A stretch of DNA of 64,000 nucleotides from Nitrosospira multiformis. Its GTDB lineage: Bacteria > Pseudomonadota > Gammaproteobacteria > Burkholderiales > Nitrosomonadaceae. The stretch lies in assembly GCF_003050865.1 (NCBI RefSeq), contig NZ_QAOK01000009.1:1-64000 (forward strand), read 5' to 3'. The translations under genes were made by a program, and so were the position numbers. Below are positions 47,559 through 56,150 of the stretch, in pieces. Below the pieces are notes generated by a model. That model saw only the letters and a program-made list of their open reading frames with translations. It did no database searches and was not told the origin of the DNA. The stretch's first letter is position 1. Each line of letters opens with the position of its first letter.

Positions 47559-47679
47559 CAGAGATCGAGCGTATCAAATATATTCGCTCACTCCTGGCAA
47601 TGGCGCCGAGGGTTTACTGCTTTTTGCTATCTATCCTGCTCGGTGAATTGGGACTGCAAAGCGAACTGCTGCACTTCGC

Positions 47680-47946
47680 TTAATAGATGAGAAACGGGTT
47701 GTATGTTTCCGCCAGCACGGGGGTCGCGAGCTCTTGGTCCTCAAGGCGTTCGATTGCTCTCGACAATGCGTCTCGAAGCTCTCGAGCCTGTTCAGCCTGC
47801 ATTACGTAGGGCCTGCCAGGATCTGCCTCCGCAAGCTTTTGCTGCTCGTGAGATAAAAATGGAAACCGGACCGAGAGCAATCCATCGATAGGTTCTGTTT
47901 TTATTTCCCATCCGGTGATGGGGAATTGAAAAAGATCGTCACCCAT
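47680..47946 (-). CDS. BssS-like small protein
   Basis: An 88-residue soluble protein. FPITGWEIKTEPIDGLLSVR followed by FPFLS and an alpha-helical C-terminus (MQAEQARELRDALSRAIERL) match the outline of E. coli BssS (HPLVGWDISTVDSYDALMLR, then an Ala-Arg-rich helix), a small protein affecting biofilm. The match is by pattern only. AGGAG eight bases before the ATG at 47946 decides the start over an ATG at 47988. Confidence 0.6.
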   Translation of the reverse strand: MGDDLFQFPITGWEIKTEPIDGLLSVRFPFLSHEQQKLAEADPGRPYVMQAEQARELRDALSRAIERLEDQELATPVLAETYNPFLIY

Positions 47947-48096
47947 TACAGCAACTCCTGTCATTCTCTGAAACCCGAAGCCTAACAAAAGGAACGATTT
48001 TTTTTCGTTGGATAGCGCACATATAGGAACATTTGGCGTGCAACGTGACCTGTTTCCCGTCTCCTCTGGAATTTACCCCTCAGACTTACGGCTTCC

Positions 48097-49296
48097 TTAG
48101 ATATAAGGCGTCCACCAGCTGCCGCGGCGCCGGGACTTTAATGCCGCGAACCGCCGGCAGATGGGATAGAGCACTGCGGTGACTATCACCCAAACAAGGT
48201 AAACAACTGGAAGGCTGAATCCCCACCAGGGCGGAAATTCCCACGAAGAAGTCATGAATGAGCTGATATCGGCTCCCATTGCAAACGCAATGAGCAGGGC
48301 GAGCCCGTGAATAAAATACAGATGAATGAGATAGAAAAACAGGGGCACGCGTCCAAAAGTGATAAGAAAACGCCCCGCGCCGCCATGCGGCCCATGCGCC
48401 TCATGCCACCATTCAAATGCAGATATCAGCAGTAACATGAGTCCGAGCGTCATCAGGAGATAGAGCAGTGACGGCGGATATTTTGTCGTATTCAGGAAGG
48501 ATAGCAGGGTAAACACCGAGGTTTCCTGCACAACCCATGAATCCGGATCGCCATAGATATTCAAGGCTCGGAGAATGAGGAAGCCTGCGACAAGAATAAC
48601 CCCGCATTCAAGCACCGCCTTTATTCTTGCCTTTGATGGCAGCAGCATGAGAGGACCAAATGCATAGCCTGCGGCCATTACCCCGATCCAGGGGATGAGG
48701 GGATACACTACCGGGAAGTGGGGGATATGGAGCGCACTCAATAGCCATCCTTTCCAGGTGAGTGAGCCGCTCGCTGCCTGAAAATCCTCAAGCCGTATGC
48801 CGTCGAGCAGGTTGTGAGTCAAGATCATGCCGATGCCAAAGCCGGCTATCGCCCATAGCGGCAGATAGACGAGTGCCGCGAGAGCAATCATCGACCAGCC
48901 CAGCGCCCAGATTACCTGCAGATCCATCAAGCTGTAATCCAGGTTGAAGAACCAGGCAAAACGCACAACCGTCAGCTCAAGAAATACCAGCCACAATCCC
49001 CGCAGGAGTAACCGTTTCGCCAGTTGTGAGCGCCTCATGCCTCTGGATGCAGACAGATAGGCGCTCGTGCCCGCCAGAAAGACAAATACCGGTGCGCACA
49101 GGTTGGTGATCCAGCGGGTCAGGAAGATAGCGGGAGTGGTACGCGCAAGATCAGTGGAGCTAAAATCCGCATCGGTGAAAAATCCCCGCACATGGTCAAG
49201 CGCCATGAGCACCATCACCAGCCCACGCATGAGGTCGATGGACGTTATGTAGGGAGCACTCATAGTGGAATTTGCAGGTGAACGCGAGCTTTGCAT
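48097..49296 (-). CDS. DUF1624-type (heparan acetyltransferase-like) membrane protein
   Basis: A 399-residue protein with about ten hydrophobic helices. The front SIDLMRGLVMVLMALDHVRG contains the Asp and the Asp-His of DUF1624/HGSNAT-like acyltransferases, then RWITNLCAPVFVFLAGTSAY. The C-terminus ends in a membrane helix followed by a basic tail. Such proteins resemble the acetyltransferase that moves acetyl groups across the lysosomal membrane; bacterial substrates are unknown. An ATG at 49263, just before SAPYITS, is an alternative start. Confidence 0.88.
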   Translation of the reverse strand: MQSSRSPANSTMSAPYITSIDLMRGLVMVLMALDHVRGFFTDADFSSTDLARTTPAIFLTRWITNLCAPVFVFLAGTSAYLSASRGMRRSQLAKRLLLRGLWLVFLELTVVRFAWFFNLDYSLMDLQVIWALGWSMIALAALVYLPLWAIAGFGIGMILTHNLLDGIRLEDFQAASGSLTWKGWLLSALHIPHFPVVYPLIPWIGVMAAGYAFGPLMLLPSKARIKAVLECGVILVAGFLILRALNIYGDPDSWVVQETSVFTLLSFLNTTKYPPSLLYLLMTLGLMLLLISAFEWWHEAHGPHGGAGRFLITFGRVPLFFYLIHLYFIHGLALLIAFAMGADISSFMTSSWEFPPWWGFSLPVVYLVWVIVTAVLYPICRRFAALKSRRRGSWWTPYI

Positions 49297-49499
49297 GGAT
49301 TTGCTTGAGTCTTTTTCCTATTCCTGAATGTGGATTATCTGTAGCAGTATCCACCTTCTTGCTTGCAGGCGGGCATGAGGTGTCCATCCGCAAGATCATT
49401 GCCCCCTACACGCGTCGCTCGCCAACTGTCCAGTTGCGGCAAGATTGGCCGACGGGCATACGTTTATGACAATTCCAGCATCTTTTTAAACCCCGTGTT

Positions 49500-50390
49500 T
49501 TAAACCCCGTGTTTTAAACCCCGTGGCAGGCGCTCCTGTAAGAACTCGATGAAGCACTGTGTCTTTGCAGGCAGAAATCGGGTCTCAGTGACGGCATAGA
49601 CTGATACCGGAGTGCCATGCCATTGAGGCAGTACGCGACGCAACCGCCCGCTGGCAAGATCATCGGTGACAATTTCCTCCAGCATCATGATAATGCCCAT
49701 ATCGAGTGTTCCCAAGCGGAGAATCATGGCGACGCTGTTGAGCGTGAACCGGCTACTGATAGAAACTTTGAGGGTGTGCGCCCCATCATGCAGTGTCCAC
49801 GTACCGGTCTTCAGGAGGCTCAGACACTCATGGTGCTCCAGATCGGCAGGCTCGACAGGTTCTCCCGAGCGGTCGAGATAACGGGGTGAAGCGTAAAGGT
49901 ACGTAGGGAGCACGGCCAGTGGACGCGCGATCAACTGCGAATTCTCTGGTTCTCCCAGGCGGATCGCCACATCGAAAGGCTCGCTCACCAGATCGACCCG
50001 CCGTGATGTGAGATCGAAATCGAAAGTGATGCCGGGATAGAGGTCTGCAAATTCGGCAACCAAAGGCGCCAAGTAGGCTACGGTAAAATCCACAGGTAGT
50101 GAAGCGCGTAGCACTCCGCTGGGCTGTGCGAGCATTTTGCCGAGTTGTTCATGGGCAAGCCTGGCTTCATCGACGATGCGCTTACAGCGCTCGTAATAGA
50201 TCTGACCAGCCTCGGTTAGCTCAATCTTGCGGGTTGTACGATGCAAAAGGCGCAGTCCAATTGCCTTCTCCAACCCACTGATCCTTCGGGACAGAGTTGA
50301 GTTCGGCATTCCGATAGTATCGGCAGCACCGCGAAAGCCCTTGGCCTTGACAACTTCCACGAACAAGGCCATGTCATTCAAAAATTCCAT
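49500..50390 (-). CDS. LysR-family transcriptional regulator
   Basis: A 296-residue regulator. Residues 1-60 form the winged helix: FVEVVKAKGFRGAADTIGMP, NSTLSRRISGLEKAIGLRLL, HRTTRKIELTEAG. The C-terminal half is the usual periplasmic-binding-like effector domain (LPVDFTVAYLAPLVAEFADL, FDVAIRLGEPENSQLIARPL). It belongs to the large group that regulates a divergent oxidoreductase or efflux gene, but only a very small frame is divergent here (50510). No direct target is visible. Confidence 0.93.
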   Translation of the reverse strand: MEFLNDMALFVEVVKAKGFRGAADTIGMPNSTLSRRISGLEKAIGLRLLHRTTRKIELTEAGQIYYERCKRIVDEARLAHEQLGKMLAQPSGVLRASLPVDFTVAYLAPLVAEFADLYPGITFDFDLTSRRVDLVSEPFDVAIRLGEPENSQLIARPLAVLPTYLYASPRYLDRSGEPVEPADLEHHECLSLLKTGTWTLHDGAHTLKVSISSRFTLNSVAMILRLGTLDMGIIMMLEEIVTDDLASGRLRRVLPQWHGTPVSVYAVTETRFLPAKTQCFIEFLQERLPRGLKHGV

Positions 50391-50509
50391 ACTAATTGCT
50401 CCAAATGTAGAGCAATGTTATCCAAAAAATAGCCTTTATTCTATATAAAAAGCAGTGGATAATTCCACTCCCACGGTAAGGTTATTATAAAGTTTTAGGG
50501 AGTTATTTT

Positions 50510-50590
50510 ATGAAGCATATTATTAATGCAGTTACTATTGCTCTGTCAGTTATGCTGATAGCCGTGTGGTCGTCCTTCGGTGCCGATTAA
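50510..50590 (+). CDS. Possible 26-residue membrane microprotein
   Basis: MKHIINAVTIALSVMLIAVW followed by SSFGAD and a stop. AGGGAG lies seven bases before the ATG and the frame is a single hydrophobic helix, so it could be a small membrane protein or the leader of a lost gene. It is divergent from the LysR gene. A second mini-frame starts at 50590 by ATG overlap (MKEKGRIMKKLLQVE). Evidence is only a ribosome site plus hydrophobicity. Confidence 0.35.
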   Translation: MKHIINAVTIALSVMLIAVWSSFGAD

Positions 50591-50637
50591 TGAAAGAGAA
50601 AGGGAGAATTATGAAAAAATTATTGCAGGTGGAATAA

Positions 50638-51344
50638 TAGAGTATGCATACGGACTGGATGCTAATGGATCATGCCTGAAAGAAGGTGAAGATGGCATCT
50701 GGAGATAGCGGCCAGTTCTGACTCCGGACGTGTAGGCTTGCGCACATGCAAAGTGCGGCCATCGGCATACCGGAAAGAGGCGTGTTCCCCGCATGCGCGG
50801 GGATGAATCGCCGTGGGTCGCGCTCATCGAACGATAGCAAGGACACCGGCTGGGGATTTCTAGTGATGGTTGTCGCTCTTGCAGGACTCGTTCGTGGCCT
50901 CATCCACCGCTGGAACCAAAGAAACCAGCAGGATAGCCAATAATAAGAATAAGCTAAAGCTACCTAATTAATTACGTCACAAGTCACGCACCAGTATGCT
51001 GGTTTCGCTCCGACTGTTCGCTCGGATTCCTCGTTAAACTGGTGAATTGCCTGCGACAGATCGGCTCAAGTGCGGGAGTTTATCCGATGGGATCAACACC
51101 ACCACGGCCGGAGGTCAGTTAGTCTTTCATATCAGCCTCCAATATAAAACGGACATTGCTCAACCAGCATATTCTTTGAGCCTGTGAAGTAATACCTGAC
51201 TTCTCATCCGGACGCAAATCGCTCGGAGCCGGGAACTTCGGCTGATCAGCAAGTTGTACGTTAATGGTTGGAATAATAAGCGGCCGGAACATTTTTTTCC
51301 GGACAAGGCGTCGGTCTAACTTTAGATAATAAAGTCGTACACAG
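50638..51344. other. 707-base spacer with orphan CRISPR-like repeat
   Basis: The stretch holds the repeat unit at 50782-50810 and little else. The plus frame 50746-50943 and minus frame 51119-51442 overlap repeats or the start of the MBOAT gene and are not called. The promoter of the acetylation pair must lie upstream of 51345. Confidence 0.4.
50782..50810 (+). repeat. Single type I-E-like CRISPR repeat unit
   Basis: A 29-base unit beginning GTGTTCCCCGCATGCGCGGG and ending GATGAATCG. Length, the CCCCGC-ATGC-GCGGGG palindrome and the GATGAA end match type I-E CRISPR repeats. No second copy is found within 150 bases on either side, and no cas gene is in the window. Confidence 0.6.
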
Positions 51345-52841
51345 ATGATTTTCAGCTCTCCAAAGTTCATCCTGTTATTTCTACCCATTGCGTTTCTCGG
51401 GTACTTTTTCCTGAATCGAAATCGGCTCATCCTGGCGGGCAAGGCTTGGCTGGTAATTGTGAGCCTGTTCTTTTACGCGTACTGGAATATCGCTTACCTG
51501 CCGCTTCTTCTTGGGTCCATATTATTTAACTTCGCGATCGGCATGATGCTTTCGCGGAATTCCGCCTGTTCGACCTCGGGGCGTTTATGGTTTTCTTCCC
51601 GTTTTGTTCTGGCGGGGGGTATTGCTGCGAATCTTGCGTTGCTTGGCTATTTCAAGTATGCAGACTTCCTGGTAGATAACATTAATAGCGTTTTTAACGC
51701 TGGCCTTATTTCGCCACACATTCTTCTGCCATTGGGCATCAGTTTCTTTACGTTCACTCAGATAGCCTACCTGGTGGATAGTTACCGGGGAGAGACGGGA
51801 GAATATGATTTCCTCAACTATGCCCTGTTTGTAACTTTCTTTCCTCACCTGATAGCAGGTCCGATCCTGCATCACCGTGAGATGATGTCGCAATTCAAAT
51901 CGCGCTGGACGCTGGCGATACGCTATCGGAATATCGCCCTGGGGCTGTTTATTTTCAGTATCGGCCTGTTCAAGAAGGTAGTTATTGCAGATACCTTTGC
52001 GATCTGGGCAAATGCCGGCTTCGATGTCGCGGATGAGGGATCAAGCCTTGATTTTTTCAGTGCCTGGGCAGCGAGCCTTTCATATACCTTTCAACTTTAT
52101 TTCGATTTCAGCGGTTACTGTGACATGGCAATTGGGGCAGCGCTTCTGTTCAATATCTGGTTGCCCATCAATTTCAATTCTCCCTATCAGGCGCTGAATA
52201 TTCAGGATTTCTGGCGAAGGTGGCACATAACACTCAGCCGCTACCTGCGTGATTACCTCTATATTCCCTTGGGCGGTAGCAGGTGTTCTACCCCGCGAGT
52301 CTGTTTCAATCTCATGGCAACCTTTATATTAGGCGGACTCTGGCATGGCGCAAGCTGGATGTTCATCATATGGGGCGCGCTGCACGGTATCGCGCTCGTT
52401 GCATATCGGGCATGGAGTGGATCAGGTTTGCGCATGCCCAAAGCTATGGCATGGCTGCTGACGTTCAACTTCATCAACATTTCCTGGGTTTTCTTTCGCG
52501 CCAGCACCCTTGACGATGCGCTGAGAGTGATATGGGGAATGATGGATATCAACTCGGTCATTAATTTGCCACTGCTTCAGGTGCCAACAAGTAGCCTGGT
52601 TTGGGGTGGGTGGTTTTCGGATCATCTCCTGAGATGGCTGCCCGTTGGTCTTGCCTCAAACCTGTTCTGCTTCACCATGATCCTGCTCACGTTGGGAATC
52701 ATCGGTCAGAAGAATTCGTTTGAGCTGATGATGGGCGGTCAGGGCGCGATAAAGCTCTCGGGAGCGCTTCTGTTATTCTGCATCGCGATGTATTTCACGA
52801 TGGTAACAACGAGTTCGATATTCCTTTATTTCAATTTCTAA
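51345..52841 (+). CDS. MBOAT-family O-acyltransferase (AlgI/PatA type)
   Basis: A 498-residue membrane protein with about 11 helices. It has the MBOAT marks: LPLGISFFTFTQIAYLVDSY, YALFVTFFPHLIAGPILHHR, FQLYFDFSGYCDMAIGAALL with the FSGYxDM motif, FWRRWHITLSRYLRDYLYIP with the first conserved His, and GGLWHGASWMFIIWGALHG with the catalytic His. AlgI/PatA enzymes pass acetyl groups across the membrane to polysaccharide or peptidoglycan. The AlgX-like gene 12 bases downstream is its natural partner, so the pair probably O-acetylates a surface glycan. Confidence 0.92.
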   Translation: MIFSSPKFILLFLPIAFLGYFFLNRNRLILAGKAWLVIVSLFFYAYWNIAYLPLLLGSILFNFAIGMMLSRNSACSTSGRLWFSSRFVLAGGIAANLALLGYFKYADFLVDNINSVFNAGLISPHILLPLGISFFTFTQIAYLVDSYRGETGEYDFLNYALFVTFFPHLIAGPILHHREMMSQFKSRWTLAIRYRNIALGLFIFSIGLFKKVVIADTFAIWANAGFDVADEGSSLDFFSAWAASLSYTFQLYFDFSGYCDMAIGAALLFNIWLPINFNSPYQALNIQDFWRRWHITLSRYLRDYLYIPLGGSRCSTPRVCFNLMATFILGGLWHGASWMFIIWGALHGIALVAYRAWSGSGLRMPKAMAWLLTFNFINISWVFFRASTLDDALRVIWGMMDINSVINLPLLQVPTSSLVWGGWFSDHLLRWLPVGLASNLFCFTMILLTLGIIGQKNSFELMMGGQGAIKLSGALLLFCIAMYFTMVTTSSIFLYFNF

Positions 52842-52853
52842 GCGAACCTGGGC

Positions 52854-53999
52854 GTGAAAAGAACAGTTTTTATGTTTGTTGGCGCGGTCCTGCTTGTATT
52901 GGCCGTGGTGCCGGCTATCAATCTGAATGCAGGAATCTGGCAAAAGAACGACGGGCAGGAATGGTGGAGCGAATCCGTACTCTACAACTTTGACTTTGCA
53001 TTGCCCTTCCTGAGCCGGTTCTTTTATCCCCATGGGATTTCGACTAATCCCGACCAAGTGTTTATTGGAAAGGAAGACTGGCTCTATCTAGGGGAGGAAT
53101 ATGGAAAAACAATCACCGGTGTACGCCGTGGCGCAACTGTTGAGGATGAAAGAGTTGCCGGGGTAATCGGTCGTGCGACTGCGTCATGGAATCGGTGGTT
53201 GAATCATAACGGCATTAGTATGTTTCGAGTCATGCTGGGCCCTGATAAGGCTACCATCTATCCCGAATTTCTCCCCGATTGGGCGCAGCCTGCTGCCGCG
53301 ACAGCAACGGATACGTTACTGGCTAATGTTAAACGGGGACTTTACGTTGACACTCGTCCAGCTCTGAGAACGGCAAAATCTAAATTTTCAGAATCGCTCT
53401 ACTACAAAACGGATACCCATTGGAATAGCCTTGGAGCCTGGGTGGCTTTTCAGGCTTTTGAAATGGACATTGCCCGCGCTGAACCGGGGCTCCGTCTGCT
53501 ATCGGAGAAAGACGTGCGTGTTTTGGGGGTTAACCAGCGCCAGGGGGGTGATCTGGCGAAATTTCTGAGATTGAAGGAAACACTGCGAGATAACGAGGTC
53601 GTCATCGATATCATCAGCGACCGCCCTATCGAAACGAAGCAGTACGACTTTGAAACAGGCCGGCTCAAGCGATCTGGCGGGAATCCTCAAGTTCATACTG
53701 CACAACGCCCGTTGCTTGTCAAATCTGAACAGGCCTTGAATCAGAAGCGAGTCCTATGGCTGCGTGACTCTTTTGGAACCGCAATGGCGCCGTTTATGGC
53801 TGTCACTTTCAGCGAAACGCTGCAACTTCACTATGACGCAGCAAACCCAGAGTTGTTTGCCCGGTTGGTGAACAGCTTCAAGCCAGATTACGTCTTCATC
53901 ACAGTAGTGGAACGGGGAGCTCGAAGGAAGAGGTTCGGAAGCCTTCCGCCATTGATATCCGCTTCCGGAAAACCGGAAATTTTGTCTCAGCAGCCGTAG
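52854..53999 (+). CDS. AlgX/AlgJ-like SGNH O-acetyltransferase
   Basis: A 381-residue exported protein starting with GTG. An N-terminal membrane helix (FMFVGAVLLVLAVVPAINL) is followed by the SGNH-like domain. VFIGKEDWLYLGEEYGKTIT and WLRDSFGTAMAPFMA contain the nucleophile region with Ser in RDSFG, and YYKTDTHWNSLGAWVAFQAF contains the Asp-His pair (DTHWN). AlgX/AlgJ-type proteins take acetyl from the MBOAT partner and place it on the polymer in the periplasm. It forms a two-gene unit with the MBOAT gene. Confidence 0.88.
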   Translation: MKRTVFMFVGAVLLVLAVVPAINLNAGIWQKNDGQEWWSESVLYNFDFALPFLSRFFYPHGISTNPDQVFIGKEDWLYLGEEYGKTITGVRRGATVEDERVAGVIGRATASWNRWLNHNGISMFRVMLGPDKATIYPEFLPDWAQPAAATATDTLLANVKRGLYVDTRPALRTAKSKFSESLYYKTDTHWNSLGAWVAFQAFEMDIARAEPGLRLLSEKDVRVLGVNQRQGGDLAKFLRLKETLRDNEVVIDIISDRPIETKQYDFETGRLKRSGGNPQVHTAQRPLLVKSEQALNQKRVLWLRDSFGTAMAPFMAVTFSETLQLHYDAANPELFARLVNSFKPDYVFITVVERGARRKRFGSLPPLISASGKPEILSQQP

Positions 54000-54016
54000 C
54001 TCGTTATCGTCGCGAC

Positions 54017-54271
54017 CTATTCATTAACCTCCTTCCATTTAGCAGCTGCCAAACAAACCGCTTCACGCAGGGTGACGGCGCTGCTTCTGATTTCATCGCA
54101 ATACAAGGTGAATCCGCCGCGACATTGCTGAGTAGGGCGCGTATAAACCGCCTGGTCGCAGTATTCGCTTAACCAGTCAAGTATCTCGGCATCTGAGAGA
54201 TCAAGGGGGGCAGGACGATGTTCGGTCCACGCTGCCATCCAGCTCATCCATCGTCCTACCCCGTTTCCCAT
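54017..54271 (-). CDS. Small hypothetical protein driven by the XRE-operator promoter
   Basis: An 84-residue protein with LSDAEILDWLSEYCDQAVYT, CRGGFTLYCDEIRSSAVTLREAV and a helical end. I cannot name it; the layout (aromatic-rich front, LSDxEILDWL helix, one-domain size) is typical of small phage-encoded proteins. GAGGGAG precedes the ATG at 54271. The promoter at 54499-54527 reads towards it with a leader of about 215 bases. Confidence 0.6.
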   Translation of the reverse strand: MGNGVGRWMSWMAAWTEHRPAPLDLSDAEILDWLSEYCDQAVYTRPTQQCRGGFTLYCDEIRSSAVTLREAVCLAAAKWKEVNE

Positions 54272-54450
54272 CACGCTCTCCCTCGCTCTACCATAGTTTG
54301 CCCTTTCAAATCGGGCTCAAGTTCCGCGCCAGGCACGGCCTGGATATTTCTTTGTGCCTTTCCCTTCCCTGACCGCTTGTCTTTCGACGCCCTGAGGGTC
54401 TTACTCGATCGAGGCTATGCCTGAGGCAGGCTGCACGTCTGTTTCACGGA

Positions 54451-54490
54451 TGTTGCAACACCAGGACCGATTAACTGTGGTGTTGCAACA
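54451..54490. repeat. Paired TGTTGCAACA palindromes
   Basis: TGTTGCAACACCA at 54451-54463 and its inverted copy TGGTGTTGCAACA at 54478-54490. The decamer TGTTGCAACA is itself a perfect palindrome, so the site reads as two dyad boxes 20 bases apart or as one 13-pair hairpin. It lies immediately downstream of the operator-bearing promoter and could be a second regulator site or an RNA stem in the leader. Confidence 0.6.
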
Positions 54491-54498
54491 TGGAGAGC

Positions 54499-54527
54499 AT
54501 AATACAAGTATAACTTGTAATTGTCAA
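54499..54527 (-). promoter_or_regulatory. Near-consensus sigma-70 promoter with operator in the spacer
   Basis: On the minus strand: TTGACA (54522-54527), 17 bases, TATTAT (54499-54504). The 17-base spacer plus flanks contains TACAAGT-ATA-ACTTGTA (54503-54519). A bound repressor would block polymerase completely. It points at the 84-residue gene. Confidence 0.75.
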
Positions 54528-54554
54528 GACAAACTTGTGAAAAGTAAACTTGTA
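54503..54554. promoter_or_regulatory. XRE operator cluster A
   Basis: One perfect TACAAGT-N3-ACTTGTA (54503-54519), an imperfect copy ending ACTTGTG (54523-54539) and a half-site ACTTGTA at 54548-54554; another TACAAGT half-site is at 54563-54569. The motif is shared with cluster B beside the XRE gene. Confidence 0.65.
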
Positions 54555-54653
54555 AGCCTGTTTACAAGTATCGAATGGAAGGAGGGGTTGAGTTTTGAAA
54601 GGATCAGGATGGGGCAATCGCTGGAAGCCTTGGGAAATACGGATAAATGCAAG

Positions 54654-54980
54654 TTAACGGCCGGGAACCCTGACAAAAGGAACTTCAGCCTGGCGCTCGT
54701 GCGTTCTGCCAGGGCCAAACTCCATCACATGATCATCACGAAGGATGACCGAATAATCGACAGCATCCCGATAGGGTCCGCCGAATAAGGACCAGGAGTG
54801 CCGGCGATCGATATAGAGCAATGCCTCATAATCGCCATTGCGCTGATAGCCATCCGGATTACCCGCAATGCTTATTACTTGGGCTTTTGTCATGCCTTCC
54901 CGGACGCCTGACATTTTTCCTGTGATAACACACGAAGAAAGCACCAGCATACTGAGCAAGGCAGCAATAAGATTTTTCAT
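54654..54980 (-). CDS. Small BamE/OmlA-like lipoprotein
   Basis: A 108-residue lipoprotein: signal peptide LIAALLSMLVLSSC with the lipobox LSSC, then GMTKAQVISIAGNPDGYQRN, which follows the helix-turn pattern of the SmpA/OmlA (BamE) domain, and a strand region ending in an unstructured basic tail. Many mobile elements carry such small lipoproteins. GGAG sits five bases ahead of the ATG. The role here is unknown. Confidence 0.75.
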   Translation of the reverse strand: MKNLIAALLSMLVLSSCVITGKMSGVREGMTKAQVISIAGNPDGYQRNGDYEALLYIDRRHSWSLFGGPYRDAVDYSVILRDDHVMEFGPGRTHERQAEVPFVRVPGR

Positions 54981-55083
54981 ATGAACTCCAGATCGATAAA
55001 AAAGGCGAAAAAAGGGAAGAATATATAAAAATTATAAAAAATAAATGTGTTATTTCGCGCTAAATTTCCGCCTTCCGGACAAA

Positions 55084-55305
55084 TCAGCTCTCCAGTTCCC
55101 GGATAAGCAATGCAACTTCCGCTACTTCACCCAGCACCTCCTTTACTGCCTGCTCAAGTGTATACCTCCTTTTTTCGAGTTCCCGCAACTCCTCGGGGAA
55201 TTGCATAATATATTTGTCACGTTTTGCACGTGCCTTTTCTGAAACATGAAAAGCGAGCAGCATCTCCGTGCTGTCATACGGCAGTCTATTTGCTAATGGT
55301 CTCAT
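55084..55305 (-). CDS. Small hypothetical protein, 73 residues
   Basis: A helical protein: LLAFHVSEKARAKRDKYIMQ, FPEELRELEKRRYTLEQAVK, LGEVAEVALLIRELES. It has no signal peptide and no recognised domain. No clear ribosome site precedes the ATG, so confidence is limited. It lies between the BamE-like lipoprotein and the XRE gene on the same strand, so it may be part of the repressor transcript. Confidence 0.5.
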   Translation of the reverse strand: MRPLANRLPYDSTEMLLAFHVSEKARAKRDKYIMQFPEELRELEKRRYTLEQAVKEVLGEVAEVALLIRELES

Positions 55306-55524
55306 GATGGCAGGAGTGTTACTGGCGTATCACTGGTCCAGATTATTTATTGCAAGGCGCACCAACTCTTCTATTATCCCGATGATATTCACGAATGAGT
55401 GACGCGAATATGGTCCGTATTTCCGTACGTATCTTTTCTTTTTATAAACATACTGCTACAACAGGGTCAGCCTCGGCGCCTGTCATTTTTGCGGCGATCC
55501 GGTCCGTGCCTGGAAAACTGTCGT

Positions 55525-56079
55525 CTATCTGATTGCCGTCTTTCCCCTGACCTTTGTTCTACTCTCGGGCATCCGACGCGGAGGAAAAGCTGGAGGTGGA
55601 TGAGGAGGCAGATCCGGTACCGGCAACGGTTTCAGATCTACCGAAGGAACCGCCTCAGCCACTTCGGCAGATGATTCGCCGACCAGGGCCTTGCTTATTG
55701 TTACCAGGCGCGCTGCATCTTCTTTAGACATGCGCCGCATTGCTTCGATAACCTGATTGATAAGTGCATCGTTCTCCGAAACCGGTTTCTCAGCGACGCG
55801 GGGAGAAGTGCCTCGGGTTCCACGTGCCCGCTTCTCCGGCTGAGGCGATACAGTAGTATCAGGCGCAGCCGGAACTTCCAGTGGTATCCCGAAATGCATC
55901 ATCGCTGGGGGCAGCTTGAGCACTTCCGCGATCCTGTTCAGTCTTTTTCCGCGAGGTTGCGTAGCACCAGATTCCCACTGCTGAACCGCTTGTGGAGATA
56001 CGCCCACGAGCTCGGCCAGCTCCGACTGGTTCAATTTAAGCTTTTCGCGCCCCTCGCGAATTATCCGCGCAATGTCCAT
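55525..56079 (-). CDS. XRE-family repressor
   Basis: A 184-residue regulator with an N-terminal helix-turn-helix (IIREGREKLKLNQSELAELV, GVSPQAVQQWESGATQPRGK) and a C-terminal tail rich in Pro and Ala (about 110-184). It has the layout of phage CI-like repressors without the peptidase domain. The ATG at 56079 was chosen; the longer frame would use TTG at 56094. Its control region (56086-56150) contains three copies of the TACAAGT-N3-ACTTGTA operator, and the same box occurs 1.6 kb away at 54503, so it is likely autoregulated and controls both sides. A -10-like TATTAT lies only seven bases before the ATG, so its transcript may be leaderless. Confidence 0.88.
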   Translation of the reverse strand: MDIARIIREGREKLKLNQSELAELVGVSPQAVQQWESGATQPRGKRLNRIAEVLKLPPAMMHFGIPLEVPAAPDTTVSPQPEKRARGTRGTSPRVAEKPVSENDALINQVIEAMRRMSKEDAARLVTISKALVGESSAEVAEAVPSVDLKPLPVPDLPPHPPPAFPPRRMPESRTKVRGKTAIR

Positions 56080-56085
56080 GCCATC

Positions 56086-56150
56086 ATAATACAAGTAATT
56101 CTTGCACCCCGCTTACAAGTTTCCCTTGACATATACAAGTAAAACTTGTA
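56086..56150. promoter_or_regulatory. XRE operator cluster B (three sites)
   Basis: TACAAGT-AAT-TCTTGCA (56090-56106), TACAAGT-TTC-CCTTGAC (56114-56130) and the perfect TACAAGT-AAA-ACTTGTA (56134-56150). Spacing of 20 to 24 bases between site starts resembles the three-operator layout of lambda-type control regions. Confidence 0.7.

Noticed and set aside
50746-50943. 65-residue plus-strand frame with a hydrophobic end
   Set aside because: It runs through the CRISPR-like repeat, which reads in open frames by chance.
50638-51344. A complete CRISPR array
   Set aside because: Only one repeat unit is present and no cas genes were seen.
51119-51442. 107-residue minus-strand frame
   Set aside because: It overlaps the start of the MBOAT gene by about 100 bases, lacks a clear ribosome site and matches no family.
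54417-54788. 123-residue plus-strand frame
   Set aside because: It crosses the promoter, the operator cluster and the end of the BamE-like gene on the other strand.
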